From Sediminibacillus massiliensis (GTDB lineage: Bacteria > Bacillota > Bacilli > Bacillales > Amphibacillaceae): DNA of 43,493 bases. The DNA is taken from the NCBI RefSeq assembly GCF_900156915.1, contig NZ_LT732535.1, forward strand, positions 2,123,538-2,167,030, written 5' to 3'. The translations under genes and the position numbers were made by a program. Positions 1 to 7,691 of this stretch are shown in pieces. Each line of letters starts with the position of its first letter. Position 1 is the stretch's first letter. Under the pieces are notes generated by a model. It was not told the origin of the DNA, did no database searches, and saw only the letters and a program-made list of their open reading frames with translations.

Positions 1-3
1 GGG

Positions 4-43
4 TTGGTTGGTTGACTGGATTGGTTGGTTGACTGGATTGGTT
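4..43. repeat. 17-bp tandem repeat at the window edge
   Basis: Two exact copies of TTGGTTGGTTGACTGGA lie at 4-20 and 21-37, followed by a partial copy that runs directly into the G-rich array at 44. The repeat may continue upstream of the window. No coding role is visible. Confidence 0.85.
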
Positions 44-553
44 GGGGAAATTATTGCCACTTTGCGGGCGATTATGTGCTGGTTCGGGGCGTTTTCTTCC
101 GGGGTGGGGGCGATTCCACCTTCTTTCGGGGAAATTACCGGCTTTTTGGAACGATTAGATGGCAATTGGGGAGATCACGCTCACAACGTCAGCGGGAAAC
201 CTGATGATGTTGCCTGCTCTCTTGGTCGGGGAAATTATAGCCGCTTTGCGGGCGATTTCACACTAGGTCGGGGCGTTTTCTTCCGGGGTGGGGGCGATTC
301 CACCTCAATACGGGGAGATTACCCGCCTGTTGGAACGATTTGCCGCCACTCGGGGAAATCGCACCCGCCACGGCAGCGGGAAACCTGATGATGTTGCCTG
401 CTTTTTTGGTCGGGGAAATTATTGCCGCTTTGCGGGCGATTATATATTTGGTCGGGGCGTTTTCTCACAGGTTAGGGGCGATTCCACCTCAATACGGGGA
501 GATTACGGCCTGTTGGAACGATTTGCCGCTACTCGGGGAAATCGCACCGCCAC
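44..553 (+). repeat. G-rich 21-bp unit array with 184-bp higher-order repeat (array A)
   Basis: Blocks of the form GGGG(C/A)(G/A)ATT recur at 44, 65, 86, 107, 128, 148 and 168, that is every 20-21 bp. The whole pattern then repeats: the same GGGGAAATTAT block starts at 44, 228 and 412, exactly 184 bp apart, giving about 2.75 copies, the last cut off near 553. Differences between copies are mainly substitutions plus a 1-nt indel. Short overlapping reading frames run through it in several phases, but none has a convincing ribosome binding site, so I read it as non-coding. The same unit family recurs at 18328-18655 and, inverted, at 25083-25210. Confidence 0.9.
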
Positions 554-584
554 ATCCCCGCCACGCCTTCGCTCATCCATGCCA

Positions 585-618
585 AGAGCCTGCAGAATTC
601 ATCTGCAGGCTCTTTTTT
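585..618 (+). terminator. Rho-independent terminator, plus orientation
   Basis: A perfect 12-bp stem (585-596 with 602-613), a 5-nt loop and a T-run ending at 618. The T-run is on the plus side, so it would stop transcription coming from the G-rich array rather than serve the minus-strand gene ending at 623. Confidence 0.8.
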
Positions 619-622
619 CAGA

Positions 623-856
623 TTATGTCTCCACAATTGGATCCATTACTTCTACATTGGCATCAGAGACATCTGGATCACTTGCATTGGCTCTGCTGAA
701 GCCATTATTCGTATTGATTACATATCCTGTATTAAAGCTTCCCGCTCCGGCTACAACTTTACTTGTCGATGAAGGTGCGACATATAAGGCATCTCCATTA
801 ATGACTTGCCCTTCATTGCTGTTAATGATGATCGGACCAGAAAAGAAACAAGGCAT
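623..856 (-). CDS. GerPA/GerPF-family spore germination protein
   Basis: A 77-aa protein of the GerPA/GerPF type. Members of this family are made in sporulation and help small germinants pass the spore coat. The sequence shows the family pattern: an N-terminal GPIIINS strand, a GDALYVAP block, then AGAGSFNTG and a TNNGFS-type segment in the C-terminal half. I take the ATG at 856 because GGAGG sits about 10 nt upstream. Reading can extend to 901, but that adds residues the family lacks. It stands alone here, not in a gerPABCDEF operon, so the paralogue is uncertain; the central AGAGSFNTG region looks most like GerPF. A minus-strand terminator is not obvious downstream. Confidence 0.8.
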   Translation of the reverse strand: MPCFFSGPIIINSNEGQVINGDALYVAPSSTSKVVAGAGSFNTGYVINTNNGFSRANASDPDVSDANVEVMDPIVET

Positions 857-1018
857 TCCATCACTTCCTCCGTTTTTGATATAGGCGAACCTAGTAAACA
901 AGCTGGATATATTATCAGTTTATGGAGAAAACAGCATGCTGAAATGGACAAACGCTGTCCGGGACCGGAAATGATGCTGGCACCTAAGCCTGCCGGCGCT
1001 CCTTAGTCCTATTAGGTG

Positions 1019-1044
1019 ACCCCCTCATTAATGTTTGAGGGGGT
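1019..1044 (-). terminator. Stem-loop downstream of the HMA-like gene
   Basis: Perfect 9-bp stem ACCCCCTCA/TGAGGGGGT with an 8-nt loop, immediately after the stop codon of the gene at 1050-1253. There is no clear T-run on the minus side, so termination strength is uncertain. Confidence 0.5.
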
Positions 1045-1049
1045 TGCAT

Positions 1050-1253
1050 TCATACATGATACTGATGTTGTTCTAAGGTTTTGGTGATCTGCTCAGCCGT
1101 AACCTTTTCATTATCAAATTCGACTATTACTTCCCCATCGCTCGTATCAATCAAGACGCGTTCAACTCCGTCGATTTGATTTAGCGTGCTCTCAATCTCC
1201 TGGATTGAATTCTGGTCCACTTCTTCTTTTACATAAAAGGTTCCTTCGCTCAT
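1050..1253 (-). CDS. Heavy-metal-associated (HMA) fold protein lacking the CxxC metal site
   Basis: A 67-aa protein with the beta-alpha-beta-beta-alpha-beta pattern of the HMA/CopZ fold: FYVKEEV, a helix ending NQIDGVERV, the strand pair LIDTSDGEVIVEFD, then a second helix with VTAEQITKTLEQ. Canonical copper chaperones carry a CxxC metal site in the first loop. Here there is no cysteine at all, so metal delivery by that chemistry is unlikely. Such degenerate HMA proteins occur in Bacillaceae, and their role is not known to me. The start is the ATG at 1253, with AAAGGAG 8 nt upstream; the TTG two codons earlier is too close to the ribosome binding site. Apparently monocistronic. Confidence 0.7.
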   Translation of the reverse strand: MSEGTFYVKEEVDQNSIQEIESTLNQIDGVERVLIDTSDGEVIVEFDNEKVTAEQITKTLEQHQYHV

Positions 1254-1425
1254 TATCAATACTCCTTTTAGAGAGATTTCTTATAAGCTTACCCCAAAAT
1301 GAGAAGCATAACTCTTAATGAACTAAATGAAGTGAATTAGAATCAATTTCCAATTGGAATAAGGGCGAATAACATTGGCTTGCGAAGGCAAATTAAAGGT
1401 ATCTTTTTTAAAGGAGTGTTCATTC

Positions 1426-1806
1426 ATGCCTCAACAAGCACAAGAAATTCTTAACCAGATTGCACAAATGGCCAGACAACTGGAACAGCAAGAGACTCAA
1501 AACGCCCAGAAGCTTCAACAAGGGCAGCCGGTCGGCGAACAGCAACAACAACAAATGGCTGATATGGAGCAAAATGCAGCCCAACAGCTTAACCAAATTC
1601 AACAACTTTTACAACAGTACCAACAACAGAGTCAAGCTACACAAGGATTCCAACAAACCACAAGTAACGGGTTTGGCCAGGCGACTAGTGGCGCACAATC
1701 TGCTTTCCAACCCGGATTTGCTGGCACAGATGCGCAGGAAGTCAGACAGCAAAATCAGCAATCTGCTCAAAACCAGACAGGCGGAAATGGTTTTACGCAA
1801 CAATAA
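1426..1806 (+). CDS. Gamma-type small acid-soluble spore protein, Gln-rich
   Basis: A 126-aa, extremely Gln/Asn-rich protein. Near the C-terminus it carries one copy of the gamma-type SASP repeat (FAGTDAQEVRQQNQQSAQNQ), closely resembling the repeats of B. subtilis SspE (...TDAQQVRQQNQ...). Gamma SASPs do not bind DNA; they are an amino-acid store in the forespore, degraded in germination. The N-terminal two thirds is a Gln-rich, helix-prone segment with almost no aromatics before about residue 65 and many hydrophobic i, i+3/i+4 positions. The SspE cleavage context TEFASE appears only in degenerate form (GFAG). The ATG at 1426 has AAAGGAG upstream; the longer frame from 1375 lacks one. A strong terminator follows at 1827. 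Confidence 0.8.
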   Translation: MPQQAQEILNQIAQMARQLEQQETQNAQKLQQGQPVGEQQQQQMADMEQNAAQQLNQIQQLLQQYQQQSQATQGFQQTTSNGFGQATSGAQSAFQPGFAGTDAQEVRQQNQQSAQNQTGGNGFTQQ

Positions 1807-1826
1807 TCGGCATGTATGAATACAGG

Positions 1827-1853
1827 GGCCACCTATTACAGGTGGCCTTTTTT
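1827..1853 (+). terminator. Terminator of the gamma-SASP gene
   Basis: Stem GGCCACC/GGTGGCC with a 7-nt loop followed by six T residues. Confidence 0.9.
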
Positions 1854-1894
1854 ACGTGCTGGAATTACATAAGGAAAATCCCCTGTATTTACCA

Positions 1895-1923
1895 TTACAT
1901 TCATCTATCAAACATGTTATAAT
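1895..1923 (+). promoter_or_regulatory. SigA-type promoter of rpsN
   Basis: TTACAT (1895-1900), 17-nt spacer, TATAAT (1918-1923). No Zur box resembling the B. subtilis consensus is visible around it. Confidence 0.7.
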
Positions 1924-1972
1924 ACTTCTCTTATCTCACCAAATAATTCTCTATTTATATAATCTATGATAA

Positions 1973-2173
<201 letters not shown>

Positions 2174-2180
2174 AGGAAAA

Positions 2181-2208
2181 AAGCCAACCGAAACGGTTGG
2201 CTTTTTTT
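2181..2208. terminator. Bidirectional terminator between rpsN and the MetE-like gene
   Basis: Stem AAGCCAACCG/CGGTTGGCTT with an AAA loop, A-run on the left and T-run on the right, so it can terminate the plus-strand rpsN and the convergent minus-strand gene ending at 2216. Confidence 0.9.
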
Positions 2209-2215
2209 ATCAGGA

Positions 2216-3331
2216 TTATTTCCAGACATCCTCGGCAATCCGGACGACATGACGGACTTTTTCCCATTGCTGTTCTTCTGTAAGCAGGTTTCCTTCTTCT
2301 GTAGAAGCAAAACCGCACTGCGGGCTCAGGCAAAGCTGATCAAGCGGTACATATGTCGCTGCTTCTTCGATACGTGCCTTCACTTTACCCGCATCTTCCA
2401 ATTCGCCGAATTTGGAAGTGATCAAACCGAGGACGACGTGTAAATCCGGACGGTTTACATAGCGAAGTGGTTCGAATCCGCCGGAACGCTCGTCATCGAA
2501 TTCCAAGAACAATCCATCAACGTCCAATCCGCCGAAAATGGTTTCGGAAACTGCTTCATAGCCGCCGCTGCTCATGAATGTCGACTGGAAATTCCCACGA
2601 CAAATATGCATGGTGACAAGTAAGTCATCCGGCCTTTTGGCAATCGATTCGTTGAGAGCCCGGGCACTTAGAGCTGCAGCTTCTTCCGGGTCGCGTCCTT
2701 TCTCCTTCAATGATGCTCTGCCTTCTTCTGAGAAAAAGGTCGCCCATGATGTGTCATCAAGCTGCAAGTAGCGGCATCCTTCATCATACAGCTTTTGAAT
2801 GACCCCCTGATATGCGCTGATCAAGTCTTCGACCAATGCTTCATCACTATCATAAATCCCTTCTTCTATCGTCGCTCTGTACAAAAGCATATTCGGGCTT
2901 GGAATCGTGAATTTTGCTACTGCATCACCGGCAATGCTGTTCAGAAAACGGAAGTGGTCGATAAAATAGTGGTCCGTGAATCCAATTTTACCAGTCACCT
3001 TGATTCCACGCGCCTTTGTTTCCACCCCGTCAAATTGAAGACCTTTCGAAGTTTCGAACGCCTCGACTCCATCCAAGCCTTCCAAAAAGTCAAAATGCCA
3101 CCAGCTGCGGCGGAATTCTCCGTCTGATACGGCTTTAAGCCCGGCTTCTTTCTGTTTTTCCACCAATTTGGTAATTTCTTCGTCTTCGATTTGGCGCAAT
3201 TGATCCGCGGTTATTTCCCCATTCTGTTTTTGCAACCGTGCCTTTTTCAAACGTTCCGGGCGCAAAAAGCTGCCGACATGATCTCCTTTGAATGGTGCTC
3301 TTTTCACTGTTTGTTGTGCTGAGTTCGTCAT
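2216..3331 (-). CDS. MetE-like cobalamin-independent methionine synthase, YxjG/YxjH family
   Basis: A 371-aa TIM-barrel protein resembling the C-terminal catalytic half of MetE, as in B. subtilis YxjG/YxjH. The family transfers a methyl group to a thiol such as homocysteine to make methionine. The zinc-ligand pattern of MetE is intact: H242 and C244 in the MHICRGN motif, E277 in FLEFDD, C339 in SPQCGF. The N-terminal substrate-folate domain of full-length MetE is absent, as in the family, so the methyl donor may differ. Start at ATG 3331, with AGAAGGAA upstream. A SAM-I riboswitch lies directly upstream at 3376-3526, so expression should fall when S-adenosylmethionine is plentiful. It shares a bidirectional terminator with rpsN. 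Confidence 0.92.
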   Translation of the reverse strand: MTNSAQQTVKRAPFKGDHVGSFLRPERLKKARLQKQNGEITADQLRQIEDEEITKLVEKQKEAGLKAVSDGEFRRSWWHFDFLEGLDGVEAFETSKGLQFDGVETKARGIKVTGKIGFTDHYFIDHFRFLNSIAGDAVAKFTIPSPNMLLYRATIEEGIYDSDEALVEDLISAYQGVIQKLYDEGCRYLQLDDTSWATFFSEEGRASLKEKGRDPEEAAALSARALNESIAKRPDDLLVTMHICRGNFQSTFMSSGGYEAVSETIFGGLDVDGLFLEFDDERSGGFEPLRYVNRPDLHVVLGLITSKFGELEDAGKVKARIEEAATYVPLDQLCLSPQCGFASTEEGNLLTEEQQWEKVRHVVRIAEDVWK

Positions 3332-3375
3332 TATGTATTCCTTCTTTCTCTTTTAGTCATCGTTTCAGGCATAAT

Positions 3376-3526
3376 AAAAACCCTCTTCCATAAGAAGAGG
3401 GGTTGACGTCTTGGACAATTCTCTTCTTATCTACAAGCATTCGCTTCTGGAATTAGCACAGTACTTCAACAAGTCTGCTGCTAAGGCTTCACAGGGCCAG
3501 TCCCTCCACCTTTCTGGATAAGAAAG
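3376..3526 (-). promoter_or_regulatory. SAM-I riboswitch (S-box) with intrinsic terminator
   Basis: Reading the minus strand from 3526: CTTATC, then AGAAAGGTGGAGGGACTGGC, then CCTGTGAAGCC, GCAGCAG and the GCTAATTCC element, the conserved core of the S-box. It ends with a terminator stem CCCTCTTC/GAAGAGGG (3381-3400) followed by a T-run. The gene it controls is the MetE-like methyltransferase at 2216-3331. A TATAAT lies about 10 nt upstream of the aptamer on the minus strand, but its -35 is unclear. Confidence 0.95.
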
Positions 3527-3607
3527 TTATGTATGTAATTATAATCATCACTTTACAGGGAACGTGAATAATAGTCAAGTCCAAATTTACTGAAATTTTC
3601 ACTAATT

Positions 3608-4279
3608 TTATTGCAGTTTATCCCATTCCGTTTTCTTATATTTTAGTGGCTTTAAACGTCTGTTGATCCATTCCTCGTCATATTCTCTATATCCCTGTGA
3701 TTCAGCCCATTCTCTTACCTCTCGGTGACCCTCATGGGCAGGATCATGGTATATCATGAGAAAACGATTAAATCTCTCTACTCCCCCAACATCTTCCGGC
3801 GGGGCAGTACCTTGGCCACTTATCAATGTCGGGTAGCCGTAATGGTAATCTTCTACAACTTCTTCAAGCAAGATCTCGAACTGCCAATTGTCACCAAAAT
3901 CATAAGTATAGATGAATTGGCCAAATTTTTCGATGTACTTATCCAACTTAATTCTCGGCTGCCTAATTGTCATCTTTAAATGGTTGGCAATCACGCCAAA
4001 CGGATCTTCCTCCCGTCCTGGAGCCGCCTTTTTGTACTGTTTTTTATAGAACTTGTTTTCCTCATAGGTTTCCAAGTCATTGGTCACAACCAGATTGTCT
4101 TGTCGTAAATCAAATTCGAAAAGATGACAATGATCACTTGGATAACCGCTTTGGAAATTAGTTGTATTTTGAATGATATCATGGAGCCGGTTAAAGGTGA
4201 CGTCAGCAGGCATGATGACTCTCCTCCAGATAACCGGATTCGTCTCAAGCAGGGTGATTTTTATTTGATAAGCCTTCAT
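3608..4279 (-). CDS. Plasmid pRiA4b ORF-3-like (IS1096 TnpR-like) family protein
   Basis: A 223-aa protein of the pRiA4b ORF-3 family, common on bacterial chromosomes and plasmids and of unproven function. It begins with the typical YQIKITLLETNPVIWRRV strand, which places a conserved proline and the WRR motif near residues 15-20. It continues with FNRLHDIIQ and a central YTYDFGDNWQFEILLE block (about residues 124-140), and ends with PPEDVGG and ...EEWINRRLKPL. The start at ATG 4279 has GGAAGGAG 7 nt upstream. Despite the database link to transposons, no inverted repeats or transposase are seen here, so I treat it as an ordinary single gene. No clear terminator follows. Confidence 0.85.
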   Translation of the reverse strand: MKAYQIKITLLETNPVIWRRVIMPADVTFNRLHDIIQNTTNFQSGYPSDHCHLFEFDLRQDNLVVTNDLETYEENKFYKKQYKKAAPGREEDPFGVIANHLKMTIRQPRIKLDKYIEKFGQFIYTYDFGDNWQFEILLEEVVEDYHYGYPTLISGQGTAPPEDVGGVERFNRFLMIYHDPAHEGHREVREWAESQGYREYDEEWINRRLKPLKYKKTEWDKLQ

Positions 4280-4375
4280 TCGGATACTCCTTCCCTGTTC
4301 TGAAAATAGATAAATCCACTCGTTTTACTTACTTTACATAAGCTTGCTCCGTATTTCAACACCCAAATATAAATT

Positions 4376-4402
4376 GGCCCGCCAAAGTCGACCTGGCGGG
4401 CC
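4376..4402 (-). terminator. Terminator of the mel operon
   Basis: Perfect 9-bp GC-rich stem GGCCCGCCA/TGGCGGGCC just past the melA stop. The downstream minus-strand sequence is AT-rich but lacks a long T-run. Confidence 0.8.
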
Positions 4403-4412
4403 TGTATTTAGA

Positions 4413-5738
4413 TTATAAAACTGCTTGTGATTTGCGATTCAGGTTTCTGCCTGTCGTAAACTTCGGCAGCCTCTCGCCATGTGCCTCAATCAATTCCGTG
4501 GTCATATCCCAAATTTCATCCAGTGACAAGACGGATGCAGTATGCGGATCGAGCATGACCGCCTGGTACACGTAATCGACATTGCCAGTTACCGCCGCTT
4601 CCACGACCAGTTGCTGCACGTTGATGTTCGTTCTGTTCATCGCGGCCAAGTGTGGCGGCAAGTCGCCGATATGTGTCGGCTGGATACCGCGTTTGTTAAC
4701 GAGGCATGGCACTTCCACACAGGCGTTCTCCGGCAGGTTGGTGATTAGCTTGGTATTCAGCACGTTACCCCAGATTTCCAGGTTCTCACCGGTTTCCACC
4801 GCATTGATGATCGGCGCACCGTATTCAGAACTTTTTTCGACCGGAAAAGATTCATTGTTATCTATCTTCTTCTTCGTTTCTTCGAATGTAACCAGATTTT
4901 CTTCACTCCGGCGGATATATTCGTCGATCGGTATATCAAATTTATCAATCAGCTTGCTGTCTTTAATGAAATAAGGAGTGTACTCGGACAGGTGCTCGCT
5001 TGATTCTGTAATAAAATAGTTCAGTCTGCTCATCATTTCGAATCGGACTTTATCTTTTTTGTAAACCTCTTCGTCCTGCATTGCTTCAAAAAGTGCCGGG
5101 TACATATCTTTTCCTTTATGCTTAAGTTCGAGGAACCAGGCCATGTGGTTGATTCCCGCCACATTGATGTCCAATTCATCAGCCGGAATGCCTAAATACG
5201 ATGCAAGCTGAGCAGTTGTATGCTGGACACTGTGGCAAAGGCCGACTGATTTGATCGATGTTTGTTTCTGTATCGCCAGCATCAGCATCGCCATTGGATT
5301 GGTGTAGTTGAGTAACAGAGCGTCAGGGCAGACATCTTCCATATCCCGGCACATATCCAATACAACCGGAATGGTGCGCAAAGCCCGGAATACACCGCCG
5401 ACGCCTAATGTGTCTGCGATCGTCTGTTTCAAGCCATACTTTTTAGGAATCTCGAAATCTATTAAAGTGGATTCGTGCATCCCGACCTGAATCAGGTTAA
5501 TGACATAATTGGCATCCTGCAAGGCCTCACGGCGATTATCGCTCGCTGAAACGGCTGCTTTATTGCCGTTTTCCCGGATAATTGTCTGTACCATTTTTTC
5601 AGCTGTTTGAAGTCTCACTGGATCGATGTCATGGAGAGCGAACTTTGTTTCTTCGAGAGCGGGAAATCTTAAAATGTCGGATACCAAACGTTTTGCAAAT
5701 ACTACACTTCCTGCGCCGATAATTGTAATTTTAGCCAT
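4413..5738 (-). CDS. melA: Alpha-galactosidase, glycoside hydrolase family 4
   Basis: A 441-aa cytoplasmic GH4 enzyme. The family cleaves alpha-galactosides by an oxidation-elimination mechanism needing NAD+ and Mn2+. The N-terminal Rossmann motif GAGSVVFA is at residues 8-15. The NYTNPM motif (144-149), C168 of CHSVQ and H198 of GINHMAW form the usual metal/substrate site; CHSV is the form seen in alpha-galactosidases rather than in 6-phospho-glucosidases. As the last gene of melR-E-D-C-A it would split the imported unphosphorylated melibiose or raffinose-type sugars. Start at ATG 5738 with AAAGGAG. A 19-bp element just upstream (5763-5781) matches one upstream of melE and suggests separate control of melA. 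Confidence 0.95.
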   Translation of the reverse strand: MAKITIIGAGSVVFAKRLVSDILRFPALEETKFALHDIDPVRLQTAEKMVQTIIRENGNKAAVSASDNRREALQDANYVINLIQVGMHESTLIDFEIPKKYGLKQTIADTLGVGGVFRALRTIPVVLDMCRDMEDVCPDALLLNYTNPMAMLMLAIQKQTSIKSVGLCHSVQHTTAQLASYLGIPADELDINVAGINHMAWFLELKHKGKDMYPALFEAMQDEEVYKKDKVRFEMMSRLNYFITESSEHLSEYTPYFIKDSKLIDKFDIPIDEYIRRSEENLVTFEETKKKIDNNESFPVEKSSEYGAPIINAVETGENLEIWGNVLNTKLITNLPENACVEVPCLVNKRGIQPTHIGDLPPHLAAMNRTNINVQQLVVEAAVTGNVDYVYQAVMLDPHTASVLSLDEIWDMTTELIEAHGERLPKFTTGRNLNRKSQAVL

Positions 5739-5762
5739 GATAATCTCCTTTATATTTTAAAA

Positions 5763-5781
5763 TTTTATTTAAAAGTTAATC
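5763..5781 (-). promoter_or_regulatory. Putative MelR-type operator upstream of melA
   Basis: TTTTATTTAAAAGTTAATC (plus strand) matches the element upstream of melE (9021-9039) at 18 of 19 bases, and both begin exactly 25 bp upstream of their start codons. Related ATTAACT...ATTTA/ATTAA sequences occur in the melR promoter region. Assignment to MelR is inference. Confidence 0.5.
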
Positions 5782-5810
5782 TAAATAGCTGAGAAAGCAA
5801 TTTACTGATG

Positions 5811-6644
5811 TCAGCCTTTTACCGAACCGGAAGCCAAACCGGCGATAAAATGTTTTTGCAGTATCAAGAACAAAATGGTCATTGGCAGCATTGCTAAGAT
5901 CGAAGCAGCAGCCACCAGGTTCAATTTATTCGAACTTTCACCAAAGAATCCCGATAATGCGACCGTCATTGTTTGGACTGATTCATCCTGAAGGAAGAAA
6001 ATCGCAAATTGGTAGTCATTCCATATGAAGACAGAAGCAATTATGAGAACAGAAGCTGTCACTGGCTTCAAGAGCGGAAAGACGATCCTGAAAAAGATTC
6101 CAATAGTGCTCGCGCCATCAATCCTTGCCGCTTCTTCCAATTCTCTCGGAATCGTCGATCGAATAAAGCCGGCATATAAGAAAATGGTTAACGGCAGATA
6201 GGCAGCCACATTGTTATAGATAGCTACATCAAGTGTGTTCAGCAAACCTATATCTACAACAAGCTGATAAAGTGGCACTAACGCTGTTAATGGCGGTATA
6301 ACCATAATCGCGATGAATAACATATATACGAATTTGTTAAGCTTAGTTTGCCTCCTTGCTAATGGATAAGCAGCCATAGACCCAACCATTATTAGCAGCA
6401 AAGCTGCCAAAATAGTGATAACACTAGTATTAATCAAGGCTACGCCTAGATTTGCTTCATTCCATGCCTCCGAGAAATTCGCCCACCTTATATCGGCAGG
6501 AAAGGACCATTTGGAACTGAAGTCACCGATGGGCTTTAAGGCTGTAGTTACCAAAATGTAAAATGGAACCAAATGAAACAACGCAATTGCGAGTGAAACA
6601 GTTGTTAAGATAACTTTTTTCCTTTTACTGGTATAATCCATCAC
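5811..6644 (-). CDS. melC: ABC transporter permease for alpha-galactosides (MelC)
   Basis: A 277-aa inner-membrane permease of the MalG/carbohydrate uptake-1 type with six predicted transmembrane segments. The EAA loop ([11 protein letters not shown], about residues 170-180) is where the transport ATPase docks. Length and position match B. subtilis MelC (AmyC). No ATPase gene is in this operon, so a shared MsmX-type ATPase is expected. The GTG at 6644 overlaps the melD stop and has a well-spaced GGAG; the next codon is ATG 6641, an equally possible start. The pair overlaps by about 3 nt, indicating translational coupling. The C-terminal [14 protein letters not shown] is typical of MalG-like permeases. 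Confidence 0.92.
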   Translation of the reverse strand: MMDYTSKRKKVILTTVSLAIALFHLVPFYILVTTALKPIGDFSSKWSFPADIRWANFSEAWNEANLGVALINTSVITILAALLLIMVGSMAAYPLARRQTKLNKFVYMLFIAIMVIPPLTALVPLYQLVVDIGLLNTLDVAIYNNVAAYLPLTIFLYAGFIRSTIPRELEEAARIDGASTIGIFFRIVFPLLKPVTASVLIIASVFIWNDYQFAIFFLQDESVQTMTVALSGFFGESSNKLNLVAAASILAMLPMTILFLILQKHFIAGLASGSVKG

Positions 6645-7615
6645 GCTTCAATCTCCTTCCGTCTAAAGTAAATAAGGGCTGCCAGACTCAAGATTAATAT
6701 AATGACTGCCATCAACACACCTTGTGTGGCAGCGTATCCAGCGTCCTGGCGGAAGAAGTACAGGTCATACATGAAAGTTGACATTGACTGGGAAGCATTA
6801 CCAGGACCACCGCCAGTTAAAGCAATAATCACATCGAACAGTTTCAATCCACCAATAATATTCAGCACCATATTAATGGTTATAGACGGCATCAACAGGG
6901 GCAAAGTAAGGGATTTGAATTGCTGAAAAGGTGTAGCCCCATCAATATCAGCTGCTTCATAAAAGTCTTTCGGGATACTCTGCAGACCAGCAAGGTAAAT
7001 AATCATAGCAATACCAACAAACTGGTATGTATTAACAAAAACAATAATCCAAATATTCATACCCGGATTTCCAAGTGCGTTTATCGGGTCCAATCCAAGT
7101 GTCATTAATAAATCATTCAGCGCACCGTCCTGGTAGGCAAAGAAAAAGTAAAAGATGTATCCCATGATTAAAGGACTGATAATTACCGGTAAGTAGACAA
7201 TTGTCCTAGTCAAAGCACGAAATTTTATGCTTTGGTTTAATAAAAGTGCATAACCGAGACCAACGATGTTTTGGAAAAGTGTGCTCCCAAGCCCATACAA
7301 TAAAGTATTTTTAACTACCAGCCACGTGGTTGGATCCTGTAGCATTCGGACATATTGATCAAGGCCAATATATTTATAAGTCTGTGAAAATCCGTTCCAA
7401 TTGGTAAAGGTGATATGGATACCGTTTAAAAAGGGGTAAATGATGAAAAAAGTAACAAGGAACAATGCTGGTAGATACATCCACCACAGGGAAGAATTGT
7501 GATTCCTCCTCCTCTTTCTATTTCTTACTTTTTGTGCCTGACTGGGCAGGCCTTCATCCGTACCAGCAACCGATTGCTTGGAAGCATATACTTCACGGAT
7601 ATCTGCTTTGCTCAT
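6641..7615 (-). CDS. melD: ABC transporter permease for alpha-galactosides (MelD)
   Basis: A 324-aa MalF-type permease. It opens with about 40 cytoplasmic residues, including a strongly basic stretch (RNRKRRRN, 31-38), followed by six transmembrane segments. The EAA loop [12 protein letters not shown] is at about 219-230. It should pair with MelC to form the membrane channel served by binding protein MelE. It is somewhat longer than the roughly 296-aa B. subtilis homologue because of the N-terminal extension. Start at ATG 7615 with AGGAG upstream. A stem-loop (7656-7676) separates it from melE and probably lowers permease expression relative to the binding protein. Confidence 0.92.
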   Translation of the reverse strand: MSKADIREVYASKQSVAGTDEGLPSQAQKVRNRKRRRNHNSSLWWMYLPALFLVTFFIIYPFLNGIHITFTNWNGFSQTYKYIGLDQYVRMLQDPTTWLVVKNTLLYGLGSTLFQNIVGLGYALLLNQSIKFRALTRTIVYLPVIISPLIMGYIFYFFFAYQDGALNDLLMTLGLDPINALGNPGMNIWIIVFVNTYQFVGIAMIIYLAGLQSIPKDFYEAADIDGATPFQQFKSLTLPLLMPSITINMVLNIIGGLKLFDVIIALTGGGPGNASQSMSTFMYDLYFFRQDAGYAATQGVLMAVIILILSLAALIYFRRKEIEA

Positions 7616-7655
7616 AGTTTAACCCACTCCTATATCAGGATTTTTGGGAGGTAAT

Positions 7656-7676
7656 GCGGACAGATATTCTGCCCGC
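7656..7676 (-). promoter_or_regulatory. Intercistronic stem-loop between melE and melD
   Basis: Minus strand GCGGGCAGA/TCTGTCCGC imperfect stem with a short loop and no T-run. A similar hairpin follows each of the other two binding-protein genes in the window. Confidence 0.55.
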
Positions 7677-7691
7677 CATCCCCTTGTCTGC

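Noticed and set aside
44-553. CRISPR array
   Set aside because: The conserved block is only about 9 bp, spacing is 21 bp with related spacers, and no cas genes are present.
8-884. Overlapping plus-strand reading frames of 119-198 codons in array A
   Set aside because: They follow the repeat period, occur in more than one phase, lack ribosome binding sites and one runs antisense through the GerP-family gene.
623-901. Longer start for the GerP-family gene
   Set aside because: Extra N-terminal residues are not seen in the family and a good ribosome binding site lies before the ATG at 856.
1050-1253. Copper chaperone CopZ
   Set aside because: The fold looks similar but there is no CxxC or any cysteine.
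3608-4279. Transposon resolvase or mobile element
   Set aside because: The family name mentions IS1096, but no transposase, inverted repeats or target duplication surround the gene.
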